64,000 bases of DNA from an uncultured Sutterella sp. (GTDB taxonomy: Bacteria; Pseudomonadota; Gammaproteobacteria; Burkholderiales; Burkholderiaceae_F). The notes under the pieces are model-generated. The model had not been told where the DNA came from and did not search any database. It saw nothing but the letters and a program-made list of their open reading frames with translations. This document shows, piece after piece, positions 45,389-54,310 of this stretch. The stretch covers positions 1 through 64,000 of the forward strand of contig URFF01000002.1 of NCBI GenBank assembly GCA_900546995.1, in the 5' to 3' direction. Made by a program: the position numbers and the translations under genes. The stretch's first letter is position 1. Every line of letters begins with the position of its first letter.

Positions 45389-46486
45389 ATGAAAGTCAAC
45401 GGCGTACCGACTCGCAGTATTTGGTCTTTAGATGACGGTCAACGAATTGGCATTATTGATCAAACCCAGTTGCCGTTTCGTTTTGAGAAACTAGAGCTTT
45501 CTGAGTGGCGGGAAGTCGTTAATGCTATCGCGACGATGAAAGTTCGTGGTGCACCGTTAATTGGTATTACTGGTGCTTGGGGGATGGTCCTTGCGATTCG
45601 AGACAATCCGGACGATGATGCCATTCATGTCGCTCGCAGTGAACTGATTGCATCCCGGCCGACAGCTGTGGATTTGCAATGGGGAGTGGATCAGATTGTT
45701 ACCGCGGTGATGCCCTATGGGCCGCGTGAGCGCTTTCGTGTGGCGGTCAAGTTGGCAGAAACATTAACGCAAGCCAATGTGCTTGCCAATCGGGCTATCG
45801 GTACGCACGGAGCTAAAGTCATCGCTGAGCTTTATGCGAAAAAGAGAGCGCCGGTCAATATTCTCACGCATTGCAATGCAGGGTGGTTAGCGACGGTTGA
45901 CTACGGTACGGCGTTATCAGCAGTCTATATCGCGTTTGAGCAGGGCATTCCGTTACACGTTTGGGTCGATGAAACGCGCCCACGTAACCAAGGTCTTTTA
46001 ACCGCTTGGGAGCTTGAGGCAAGCGGAGTGCCTCATACGGTTATTGCTGATAATGCCGGAGGTCACTTGATGCAACATCGTGAAGTGGACATGGTTTTGG
46101 TTGGTGCTGACCGTATTACGGCCATTGGAGACGTCGCAAATAAAATCGGAACTTATTTGAAAGCACTGGCTGCCAAAGATATGGATGTTCCGTTTTACGT
46201 GGCGGCTCCTTCTTCCACCATTGATTGGACCATTCAAGACGGTAAACACAGTATTGAAATCGAAAATCGCAATGGTGATGAGTTGCGTCGCGTAAGAGGG
46301 TTGGATGCGAAGGGACAAGTGACCGAAGTTGAAATCATCAGTCCTTTGACGAATGTCGAAAATCCAGCGTTTGATGTGACACCGGCTCGTTTGGTCACGG
46401 GCATTATTACTGAAAGAGGGGTCTGCGCGCCGGAATTTCTTACTCGGCTTTTCCCTGAAGGGGCTAGAAGGAGAATGCATTGGTGA
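45389..46486 (+). CDS. mtnA: S-methyl-5-thioribose-1-phosphate isomerase MtnA
   Basis: About 365 residues from ATG 45389, in line with MtnA (350-360). eIF2B-like fold with the catalytic Cys in LTHCNAGWLAT and Asp in GADRITAIGDVANKIGTY; the N-terminal MKVRGAPLIGITGAWG is diagnostic. It isomerises MTR-1-P to MTRu-1-P. In-frame alternative TTG at 45326 lacks family support. The next gene is a class II aldolase overlapping by 4 bp; no mtnC, mtnD or mtnP is present here, so the usual methionine salvage set is absent in the window. Confidence 0.93.
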   Translation: MKVNGVPTRSIWSLDDGQRIGIIDQTQLPFRFEKLELSEWREVVNAIATMKVRGAPLIGITGAWGMVLAIRDNPDDDAIHVARSELIASRPTAVDLQWGVDQIVTAVMPYGPRERFRVAVKLAETLTQANVLANRAIGTHGAKVIAELYAKKRAPVNILTHCNAGWLATVDYGTALSAVYIAFEQGIPLHVWVDETRPRNQGLLTAWELEASGVPHTVIADNAGGHLMQHREVDMVLVGADRITAIGDVANKIGTYLKALAAKDMDVPFYVAAPSSTIDWTIQDGKHSIEIENRNGDELRRVRGLDAKGQVTEVEIISPLTNVENPAFDVTPARLVTGIITERGVCAPEFLTRLFPEGARRRMHW

Positions 46487-47154
46487 GAAACGCAAAGATG
46501 CAGGCCGAGCCTCAGGTTATAGAAACGGCTCGACAGATGAATGAGCTTGGCATCAATGTCAATAAGAGCGGTAACGTCTCCGTGCGAACGACTTTTCATT
46601 CGGTGCCCGGTTTTTTAATTACACCGACAGGCATCGCTTATGACGCTTTAAAGCCGAGTGATATTGTCTTTGTGCCCTTGTCAGCGGATTCGCTTACCGA
46701 TATTGTGAGCGATCGTTTGCCCTCAAGTGAGTGGCAAATGCATGCTCAGATCTATAGAGAAAACGCAGAGATTGGCGCCATCGTTCATACCCACTCGGCT
46801 TGCGCCAATCTCTGCGTTTTCCAGGAAATGTCAATTCCAGCCTTTCACTATATGGTCGCGGCTGCCGGCGGCGACCATATCCCTTGCGTGCCTTATCAAC
46901 CTTTTGGAAGCATGGAACTCGCAAGAGCCGCCGCCTCTGCTTTATCCGGGCGTATTCGGGCATGTCTTTTAGGACATCATGGAGTCATTGCCACGGCAAC
47001 CAATCTGCAAAAAGCGTTGCAATTAGCCGTTGAAGTGGAAAATTTGGCTCGTTGTTATTTGATGGTCCGTCAATTAGGGGAACCGAAATTGCTGAACGAG
47101 CAGCAAATGGCGTTAGTACTAAAGAAATTTGAAACCTATGGAAAGCAAAAGTGA
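46483..47154 (+). CDS. Class II aldolase (MtnB/FucA/AraD-like)
   Basis: About 223 residues. Start GTG 46483 overlaps the mtnA stop (GTGA) and has a strong GGAG site. Zinc ligands appear in VHTHSACAN (two His) and GHHGVI (third), and the catalytic acid in SSEWQMHAQIY. The GNVS..R motif near residue 28 fits sugar-phosphate aldolases such as L-fuculose-1-P aldolase. Coupled to mtnA, it most likely cleaves methylthioribulose-1-P or 5-deoxyribulose-1-P to DHAP and an aldehyde (DHAP shunt), rather than acting as the MtnB dehydratase. The substrate is inferred from context. Confidence 0.85.
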   Translation: MRNAKMQAEPQVIETARQMNELGINVNKSGNVSVRTTFHSVPGFLITPTGIAYDALKPSDIVFVPLSADSLTDIVSDRLPSSEWQMHAQIYRENAEIGAIVHTHSACANLCVFQEMSIPAFHYMVAAAGGDHIPCVPYQPFGSMELARAAASALSGRIRACLLGHHGVIATATNLQKALQLAVEVENLARCYLMVRQLGEPKLLNEQQMALVLKKFETYGKQK

Positions 47155-47377
47155 TTTGGGAGTCCCTTGTTGGACCAAACCGGATGGAACGCCGGTCTCG
47201 TGCACTGAAAAAGTCAAAGTTCTAAATGAAAATTACGAGGAGCTGCGTTCCATGCTCAAAGACGCACTGGAAGACGCCTTGATCCTCGGGTGCGCCGAGG
47301 ATCAGGTTCGGGCTAGTTTTCACGCGTTAATTGATGCGATTGAAACCGATGTGAAGCAAGAGCAGGTTCATCCTTGA
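47138..47377 (+). CDS. Small conserved protein of unknown function
   Basis: 79 residues from ATG 47138. CWTKPDGTPVSCTEKVKVLNENYEELRSML is followed by a helical ALEDALILGCAEDQVRASFHALIDAI. I recall proteins of this pattern (Cys-rich start, CTEKIKVLNEN) in Burkholderiales, with no assigned function. Two or three Cys residues could bind metal or form a redox site. It overlaps the aldolase end by 17 bp and the convergent MFS reading frame end by 10 bp. Confidence 0.6.
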   Translation: MESKSDLGVPCWTKPDGTPVSCTEKVKVLNENYEELRSMLKDALEDALILGCAEDQVRASFHALIDAIETDVKQEQVHP

Positions 47378-48554
47378 GCTGCCGACTCACCTTTACTGAC
47401 GAATAACCAAAGGGCTATCGCCAGGCAAAGGGCGGCCGTCAGGTAAAAACTTTCGTAATAGGCACCGAAAACCGAGTGAACGGCACCAAAGCCTAACGGT
47501 AGAAAGATCGCGCGAAAAACAGGGTGCCGCCGGTTGCAACACCGGCTTTGCCTTTCGGGGCAATTCGGGCAACTTGGGCAAGGTAGACGCCGTTCCAACC
47601 GATGGCGGACGCGCCAAGGCAGAAACAGACCGCAATCATCAAAAAGGCGGGAACCGACTCAGAGAAAAATCCGGTGACGACCAACATACTTGCCATCAAG
47701 GCGCCCAAAATAGCAAGCGTGATCCGCGGAGAATGGATTTTGTCAGCAAAGACTCCCCAAAAAAGTCTCCCGCACATGCCGCCGATACTGGCAGCGCTCA
47801 ACGCCATCCCGGCGAGCACAATCGGGATATGAATGTCCTCAACCATGTACGCCACGATGAAACTGAAAACACACATCTGAGTGCCGTTGTAGACGAAAGA
47901 CACAATGCACATGCGGCGTAAACCGTTTTGGGAGGTGACCAACCGTAACGCGTTGATGACAGCTCGCGCATCGAATCGGGCATTCTTGTCGTAGTGATCA
48001 TCCAACAGATTTCGGTGGTACAAAACCAAAAGGGCGACACACAATGCGGCAATGGCCATAAAGTGAGGACCGGCTTTCCAGTCATTAGCCCACAACGCCA
48101 CACTCGGGACTATGAATCCTGCGATGGCACTGCCGAGTGGAACAGCTGTTTGCTTTAGGGAGAAAACAAAGCCCATGCGTTCTTTGGGAACCGTGTGAGC
48201 CAAAATGTCGCTTGAGCAGGGCGTGATCGGTCCGTAGCTTAAACCCAACAAAAAACCGCCGAAACAGATAATCCAGAAATTAGGGATCGCACTAATGATG
48301 AGCCCGATAGCGGCAAGAATCAGGCACCCTTGAGAGACATGAATCCCGCCGAATCGGGTAACCATGGTGCCCCCTGAAACAGCGGCTATGGCTGCCCCGA
48401 TGTAAAGAAAACAGACGTATGTGCCGATAAAGGAGCTGGGCACACCAATGGCCTGAGCAACCAAGGGTGCAATGGCTGACAAGGTCACTGTGCTGGCGGT
48501 GGCCATCGCTTGGATGGTCATGGTTGATGTGAGGGCGAGTCGAATAACAGACAT
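47368..48554 (-). pseudogene. MFS transporter broken by a one-base frameshift
   Basis: The main frame (48554-47493, 353 residues) covers about 11 membrane segments of a major facilitator, with the motif-A-like GGTMVTRFGG loop near residue 61. It stops early with FFARSFYR. The rest of the protein (RAIFLPLGFGAVHSVFGAYYESFYLTAALCLAIALWLF, the last segment) continues in another frame down to 47368. Inserting one T in the minus-strand T5 run (47515-47519) fuses them as GGTLFFRAIFLPLGFG, giving ~395 residues. It may be a true loss, a phase-variable switch or an assembly error. Substrate not predictable. Confidence 0.8.
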
Positions 48555-48673
48555 AACGAATTCCGAGCGATTTTCTTTCCATTGTAGTGCGCTTCGTAAG
48601 TCAAGAAAAGATTGTGGCAGACATCGTTGTAGGACTACAATTGGCTCAAATACGCGATTAGCAGGAGATTGTT

Positions 48674-49174
48674 ATGCGGTTAAAGCTTATCGTTGCGGCG
48701 CTTGCGGGAGTGGCGGTTTTAGCCGGTTGTGCCCATCCGGACTTGATCGAACTCGGCCAGTCGGAGAGTTTGGTGGTCAATGAACTCGGAGCTCCGGACT
48801 CTCGAATTGATCACAACGACGGTTCATTTACCTTGGTGTATTCCGGTCAACCCTATGGGCGGGAATGTTATTGGATGCACTTTGACAAGCAGGGGCAATT
48901 CATTGGTAAGGAGTTACTGATGAATGAGGACCATTTTAAATTGGTCATCCCTGGTAAACACACCAAGCAGGATGTGTTTCAAATGTTTGGTCGTTGTGCC
49001 CAAGAGTACGACTTTAAGCTCCAGAATCAAACCGCTTTTATGTATCGGTTCCGTGAGTCAAGCGGTCACGCCATGGCATTTTGGGTACAGTTTGACACCC
49101 AAAATGTTGTGACAGAAACTGCGATTACTCAAGATCCGTGGGATGATCGTGGGGATCCCTTATTTAATTTCTGA
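48674..49174 (+). CDS. BamE-like small outer-membrane lipoprotein
   Basis: 166 residues with a lipoprotein signal and lipobox LAGC (Cys at about 19). The mature protein carries two BamE/SmpA-type repeats: LIELGQSESLVVNELGAPD and LVIPGKHTKQDVFQMFGRCAQ, where a helix follows Gly/Ser-Xaa-Val. It is probably an envelope protein with a BamE-like fold; function not known. A GGAGATTGTT site precedes the ATG. It stands alone, convergent with aspS. Confidence 0.75.
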   Translation: MRLKLIVAALAGVAVLAGCAHPDLIELGQSESLVVNELGAPDSRIDHNDGSFTLVYSGQPYGRECYWMHFDKQGQFIGKELLMNEDHFKLVIPGKHTKQDVFQMFGRCAQEYDFKLQNQTAFMYRFRESSGHAMAFWVQFDTQNVVTETAITQDPWDDRGDPLFNF

Positions 49175-49199
49175 GTTTTTTGAATTGGGTATTCATTAA

Positions 49200-49230
49200 A
49201 AAGGCCGGCGCCTTTCGGTTGCCGGCCTTT
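49200..49230 (-). terminator. Rho-independent terminator after aspS
   Basis: A perfect 10-bp stem (49200-49209 and 49221-49230) with an 11-nt loop is followed on the minus strand by TTTAAT, 18 bp after the aspS stop. It may also stop the convergent lipoprotein transcript. Confidence 0.82.
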
Positions 49231-49247
49231 GCACTAAGGGTGTCTGA

Positions 49248-51041
49248 TTATTCCTTAATGGGATTACGCAAACGGATGTGCAATTCGCGTAATTGCTTTT
49301 CATCGACAGGCGCAGGTGCGTTCGTAAGCAAGCACTGAGCACGTTGAGTCTTCGGGAAAGCGATGACGTCTCGGATGGAAGGAGCGCCAGCCATGATGGT
49401 GACGATACGATCCAAACCGAAGGCGATACCACCATGAGGAGGCGCACCGTATTGCAAGTTATCGAGCAAGAAGCCAAACTTGGCACGAGCCTCTTCAGGG
49501 CCGATCTTCAAGGCACTGAAGACCTTGCTTTGAATATCGGCGCGGTGAATACGGATGGAACCACCGCCGATTTCCCAGCCATTTAACACCATGTCATAGG
49601 CTTGAGCAAAACACTTACCCGGATCTGTACTTAACAGATCGATATGTTCGGGTTTGGGCATCGTGAACGGATGGTGGCAAGCAACCCAACGTTGTTCTTC
49701 GTCGTCGTACTCAAACATCGGGAAGTCAACCACCCACAGAGCCTTCCAGCCTTCTTCATAAAGGCCGTTTTCTTTACCGAAGTCGCTATGGCCGATCTTC
49801 AAGCGCAAAGCGCCGAGCGAGTCATAAACAATCTTGGCACGATCAGCGCCGAAGAAGATCACGTCGCCATCTTGAGCACCGGTAACGGTCAAAATGTGTT
49901 GCAGCAATTCATCGGAGAGGTTCTTCACGATCGGGCTTTGCAAGCCTTCGCGTCCCTTGGCCTTATCATTGACTTTGATATAAGCCAAGCCCTTGGCACC
50001 GTAGATCTTAACGAATTCGGTGTAGGCGTCAATTTCAGAGCGCGGCATGCTGGCTGCGTGCGGCACATTCATTGCCACAACCTTACCGTCACGCAACTCG
50101 GTGGCAGAACGGAAAACCTTGAATTGGCAGTCACGAACTTGATCGGTGATTTCGCGCAATTCAATGCCTTTGATTCGAAGGTCCGGTTTATCGGAACCGA
50201 AACGAGTCATGGCTTCCGTCCAGGTCATCACCGGATACGGATCGGGCAAATCCACGTTGATGGTTTCTTTGAACACATCACGGATCATATTTTCCATCAG
50301 GTTGCGGATTTCCTGTTCGGTCAAGAACGAGGTTTCGATATCCACCTGAGTGAATTCCGGTTGACGGTCGGCACGCAAGTCTTCGTCACGGAAGCACTTG
50401 ACGATTTGGTAGTAACGGTCAAAACCGGCAACCATCAGCAATTGTTTGAAAAGCTGAGGCGATTGCGGCAAGGCATAGAAGTGACCGTCATGGACGCGGC
50501 TCGGAACCAAGTAGTCACGGGCACCTTCAGGGGTGCTGCGCGTCAACATCGGCGTTTCGATGTCGATGAAACCTTCTTTGTCCAAGTGGTTGCGAATGGC
50601 CAAGGCCACTTTGTAACGCAACTTGAGATTGCGTTGCATTTGAGGACGGCGAAGATCGAGCACGCGATAGGTCAATCGCGTCGTTTCAGACAGATTTTCG
50701 TCATCCAAGTGGAACGGAGGCGTTTCCGACTTATTAAGGATTTCCAATTCTTGGCAAAGGACTTCGACACCACCTGAGACGAGGTCGGGATTGAGCGTGC
50801 CTTCGGGACGGGCGCGCACGAGGCCAACCACTTTCAAGCAATATTCGTTACGTACGGCTTCGGCCGTTGCAAACACGTCCGGACGATCCGGATCGCAAAC
50901 AACTTGCAAAAGACCTTCACGGTCACGCAAATCGATAAAAATGACTCCACCGTGGTCACGGCGGCGGTGAGCCCAACCATAAAGGGTCACCGTTTGACCA
51001 ATGAATTTTTCATTGATAAGACCGGCATATTCGGTTCGCAT
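49248..51041 (-). CDS. aspS: Aspartyl-tRNA synthetase AspS
   Basis: 597 residues, typical of bacterial AspRS. N-terminal OB fold ([26 protein letters not shown]), class II motif 2 ([22 protein letters not shown]), the GAD insertion domain, and motif 3 ([12 protein letters not shown]). It charges tRNA-Asp; in bacteria with GatCAB the enzyme may also charge tRNA-Asn, which cannot be decided here. A 162-bp gap and a terminator separate it from the EF-G-like gene upstream. Confidence 0.97.
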   Translation of the reverse strand: MRTEYAGLINEKFIGQTVTLYGWAHRRRDHGGVIFIDLRDREGLLQVVCDPDRPDVFATAEAVRNEYCLKVVGLVRARPEGTLNPDLVSGGVEVLCQELEILNKSETPPFHLDDENLSETTRLTYRVLDLRRPQMQRNLKLRYKVALAIRNHLDKEGFIDIETPMLTRSTPEGARDYLVPSRVHDGHFYALPQSPQLFKQLLMVAGFDRYYQIVKCFRDEDLRADRQPEFTQVDIETSFLTEQEIRNLMENMIRDVFKETINVDLPDPYPVMTWTEAMTRFGSDKPDLRIKGIELREITDQVRDCQFKVFRSATELRDGKVVAMNVPHAASMPRSEIDAYTEFVKIYGAKGLAYIKVNDKAKGREGLQSPIVKNLSDELLQHILTVTGAQDGDVIFFGADRAKIVYDSLGALRLKIGHSDFGKENGLYEEGWKALWVVDFPMFEYDDEEQRWVACHHPFTMPKPEHIDLLSTDPGKCFAQAYDMVLNGWEIGGGSIRIHRADIQSKVFSALKIGPEEARAKFGFLLDNLQYGAPPHGGIAFGLDRIVTIMAGAPSIRDVIAFPKTQRAQCLLTNAPAPVDEKQLRELHIRLRNPIKE

Positions 51042-51142
51042 ATATGCTCCAAACTTAATAGGGGATTACTCCCACCCAATAACCGAGGTATTTTAGCCGA
51101 AAGGCTATCTGTTTTGTGAGTACACACCACCTTTTTCAAAAG

Positions 51143-51173
51143 CGGGACGGCTATTGATTCGTTAACCGTCCCG
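51143..51173 (-). terminator. Terminator after the EF-G-like gene
   Basis: A perfect 8-bp GC-rich stem (51143-51150 and 51166-51173) with a 15-nt loop is followed on the minus strand by CTTTTG. It lies 30 bp after the EF-G-like stop. Confidence 0.7.
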
Positions 51174-51203
51174 TTTTAATGACCGATGATTGATGATTCT
51201 GAA

Positions 51204-53255
51204 TTAATCTTCTTCGGCCTTGCGTTGATAGTGGCTTGCCAATTCAGCCTGAACGGCGGCGGGAACCGGTTCGTAGGCTTGCAATTCCACCGAGTAGCTG
51301 CCGGCGCCTTGTGTTAAGGCATTTAAGCGGTTGGCATATCCGTCAAGGCCTGTCAATGGCACGCGGCCCGTGATGAGCATCATGCCGCCCGTGAGATTTT
51401 CAGTGCCGCTGACTTGACCGCGACGACTGGCGAGGTCACCAGCGATATCACCCATGTAAATGTCAGGAGCAAGGATTTCAATGCGGACAATCGGCTCCAA
51501 CAATGTCGGATTGGCGCGAGAAAGGGCGTCCAGCATGGCTTTCCGGCCAGCAGCGACGAATGCGACTTCCTTACTGTCAACGGGGTGATATTTACCGTCA
51601 TAGACCGTCACGCGAACGTCGTAGATGGGGTAGCCGGCAATATAGCCTTGATCCAAAACTTCCTTCACGCCCTTTTCAACAGCTGGAATCAAGTTGTACG
51701 GAATAGCACCGCCCTTGACTTGGTCAACGAACTTAAAGCCAGCGCCGCGAGGCAAGGGATCAATGCGAAGGAAAACTTCGCCGAATTGACCAGCGCCACC
51801 CGTTTGCTTCTTGTGACGTGCATGACCTTCGGCAGAGGCGGAAATGGTTTCACGATACGGAATACGCGGCGTACGGGTTTGAATTTCCAATTTGTATTGA
51901 GACGCCATCCGTTTCAAAACCAATTTGAGGTGCTGTTCGCTTAAGCCGCGCAAAACGGTTTCGTTCATCGTGGCGTCGTGTTCAACCGCAAGCGTCGGGT
52001 CTTCGCTGACCATCTTGTCGATCACTTCAGACATTCGGCTTTCATCTCCGCGTCGTGCGGGGCTCACGGCCAAACCGAACATCGGTTTCGGGAAGTTGAG
52101 CTTCTTCATGTAGATCGTGCCATCGATCGAGGCATCGTGCAGCACACTGCCGTAGACGATGTCATCAACTTTGGCCACAGCACCGATATATCCGGGGTTC
52201 ATTTCATCGACTTCGATACCTTCCTTACCTTGAAGCATGATCGGTTTGCCGATCTTGAAAGGCTTCTTTCCGTCGTCAACAAACAAAGTGGAGTCTTTGG
52301 TGATGCGGCCTTGATGCAAACGGAATAAGCCAATCTTTCCGATATAGGGGTCATTAACCACTTTGAAGACGTGGGCGACGACAGGACGGTTAGCATCTGG
52401 AATCGTGACATATTCAGAGCCGTCGGGACGGTAAAAGAGCGGGGCGTTCGCTTCGGTCGGATTCGGTAAGTGACGCACAAAGACCTTAATCAAATCGCGC
52501 ATACCGATTAAATTCTTTGCCGAGGTGTAGCAGACCGGAATGATGTGTCCCAAGCGAAGGGCCTTTGTGAGCGGAGCATGTAAGCTCTTCGGGTCAACTG
52601 CACCTTCTTCAAGGTAGCGTTCCATGGTCTCGTCGTCCATTTCCACGACGCGTTCCACGAAAGCTTGGTGAACTCGTTCCACAGAGGCAAAGTTGGCTTC
52701 ACCTTTGTCATTGTCGAAGCAGTCGATCACGTGTGAGCAATCTTTGTTCGGCAAGTTAAGCGGAAGAACTTCATTGCCGAACGCTTCACGTAGTTCGATA
52801 AGAAGCTTCATTAAATCGACATTGGGTTGGTCAATTTTGTTGACGACAATCATTCGGCAAAGATTGCGCTCTTTAGCCCATTCCATCATGCGGCGTGTCA
52901 TGAGTTCAATGCCCTTGGTGGCATCAACGACCACGCAGACGGTTTTAACTGCGTCCAAGGCGCCCAATGCTTGACCGACGCAGTCCGGATACCCCGGAGT
53001 ATCCAATAGGAAAATGCGCACCGGTGTGCCGTCATCTTTCTGAGCATTAAGGTGAGCCACAGTCGTACGCAAAGAATGCTGCGCTTCTTTTTCCATGGGA
53101 TCGAAGTCACCCACTGTATTGCCTTTTTCAACCGCTCCGACTTCACTGATGACGCCATTACGGTACAAAAGTGCTTCCATCAACGTGGTTTTGCCCGTGG
53201 ACCCGTGACCCACCAATGCTACAGTACGAAGATTCTCTACAGGATATTGACTCAT
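51204..53255 (-). CDS. Elongation factor G-like protein (EF-G2 type)
   Basis: 683 residues. G1 GHGSTGKTTLMEALL, G3 DTPGYPDCVGQAL, G4 NKIDQPNV, then domains II-V with HARHKKQTGGAGQFGEV and a C-terminal RMxITGR-like stretch. The start and the DFDPMEKEAQHSL switch region differ from canonical FusA, which has GITINAAATT-type residues; this is the paralogous EF-G2 subfamily found beside a normal FusA in many Betaproteobacteria. Its role in translation is not settled. A strong AGGGGGAT site lies before the ATG. No str-operon genes are near, in line with a paralogue. Confidence 0.88.
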   Translation of the reverse strand: MSQYPVENLRTVALVGHGSTGKTTLMEALLYRNGVISEVGAVEKGNTVGDFDPMEKEAQHSLRTTVAHLNAQKDDGTPVRIFLLDTPGYPDCVGQALGALDAVKTVCVVVDATKGIELMTRRMMEWAKERNLCRMIVVNKIDQPNVDLMKLLIELREAFGNEVLPLNLPNKDCSHVIDCFDNDKGEANFASVERVHQAFVERVVEMDDETMERYLEEGAVDPKSLHAPLTKALRLGHIIPVCYTSAKNLIGMRDLIKVFVRHLPNPTEANAPLFYRPDGSEYVTIPDANRPVVAHVFKVVNDPYIGKIGLFRLHQGRITKDSTLFVDDGKKPFKIGKPIMLQGKEGIEVDEMNPGYIGAVAKVDDIVYGSVLHDASIDGTIYMKKLNFPKPMFGLAVSPARRGDESRMSEVIDKMVSEDPTLAVEHDATMNETVLRGLSEQHLKLVLKRMASQYKLEIQTRTPRIPYRETISASAEGHARHKKQTGGAGQFGEVFLRIDPLPRGAGFKFVDQVKGGAIPYNLIPAVEKGVKEVLDQGYIAGYPIYDVRVTVYDGKYHPVDSKEVAFVAAGRKAMLDALSRANPTLLEPIVRIEILAPDIYMGDIAGDLASRRGQVSGTENLTGGMMLITGRVPLTGLDGYANRLNALTQGAGSYSVELQAYEPVPAAVQAELASHYQRKAEED

Positions 53256-53444
53256 AATGATCCCCCTAATCGGTAAACAATAAAAAGTCGCTTTTCTTAT
53301 TGTGCGCCTTTTATCGCTTGTCGGGGGAAAGAAAATCTCGAGTTTTGACTAACGTCGTACAAAAAGCAGAAATTAGCAGATACCGCCGAAAAACCCTAAG
53401 TTCTCAAAAAGAAAAACATAATGAGTGATTCGAGACACAAGAGG

Positions 53445-54128
53445 CTAAATACTGGTGAGGCGGTACCCGACACCTCGAACACTTTCGATTCGAAGGTTGT
53501 CCTCGGCAAAGTCTGAGAGCTTATGCCGAACGCTGGAGATATGTACGTCGATGGCGCGGTCGTATTGACCGTGTGGTCGTCCCAACACTTCAGGGTAGAT
53601 GATGGCTTTGGAAACCGGTTTGCCAGCATGTTTGGCTAAAAGTTTTAAAAGTGCGAATTCGGTTCCGGTTAAATTAAGGTGAGCGCCATTGACACTGGCG
53701 CTATTGTGCTGTTCATCAATGACAAGCGGTCCGACTTTAATCGGTTCTAGCGCTTGCAAACGTTTGCGTTCGCGATTTTGAGCTAATTCCTTAATTTGAT
53801 TCAGAATGTTGACCAAAGGGGTCGGTAAGCGCAGACATTGTTCTTCGGGCAACGCGCAGCGGTGCAAAATTTTCTCGTCAAGATCAGAAGAGACGAGGGC
53901 CAAGACAGCCATATCAGGGTATTGACCCGAGAGGGTATTGATGAGCGTGCAATCATTAGCGTTCGCTAAATCGATCACCGCAATTTCAAAGTTTGATTGC
54001 TTGCAGCATTCGATGGCGTCACTTAAAGAATAGACTGCACGGACTTCGTAAGCACAAAAAACTAAAAAATCCGCGAGCAAGGCTTCAAAGACGCTATCGT
54101 GATGAACGAGAAGAATTTTTGGCTGCAT
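53445..54128 (-). CDS. OmpR-family response regulator with a degenerate receiver
   Basis: 227 residues. The N-terminal receiver keeps Asp53 (VIDLAN) but the acidic pair is replaced by His9-His10 (ILLVHHDS for ILVVDDD) and the conserved Lys before Pro by Leu101 (CLRLPTP). The C-terminal winged helix (about 130-225) is intact (LTGTEFALLKLLAKHAGKPVSKAIIYPEVLGRPHG and DVHISSVRHKL..RIESVRGVGYRL). No kinase gene adjoins it. It is divergent from the efflux operon, 182 bp apart, and is the likely regulator of it. Control by ordinary phosphorylation is doubtful. Confidence 0.85.
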   Translation of the reverse strand: MQPKILLVHHDSVFEALLADFLVFCAYEVRAVYSLSDAIECCKQSNFEIAVIDLANANDCTLINTLSGQYPDMAVLALVSSDLDEKILHRCALPEEQCLRLPTPLVNILNQIKELAQNRERKRLQALEPIKVGPLVIDEQHNSASVNGAHLNLTGTEFALLKLLAKHAGKPVSKAIIYPEVLGRPHGQYDRAIDVHISSVRHKLSDFAEDNLRIESVRGVGYRLTSI

Positions 54129-54260
54129 AGAGGCGCCGATTAGCGAAAAATTTAAAGGAAACCGAATGATACAGGGATTCTAAAAAAAACTCACGGTCTC
54201 ACGATTAAGTAGTACGGAGTATTTATTTTGTTTCAATTTTGTACTTTTCGAGAGGACCGC

Positions 54261-54289
54261 TTTACATTAATTTCGTGCAAACTTACAGT
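54261..54289 (+). promoter_or_regulatory. Candidate sigma-70 promoter for the efflux operon
   Basis: TTTACA (54261-54266, 5/6) and TACAGT (54284-54289, 4/6) are 17 bp apart in the gap between the regulator and the TolC-like gene. Transcription would start near 54296, giving a very short leader to ATG 54311. Confidence 0.5.
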
Positions 54290-54310
54290 GAGAACGATTT
54301 TTATTTTGCT

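Noticed and set aside
49644..50777. Long plus-strand open frame (377 codons) opposite aspS
   Set aside because: AspS is certain on the minus strand; the antisense frame is His/Phe-rich in the way shadow frames are, with no recognisable motif.
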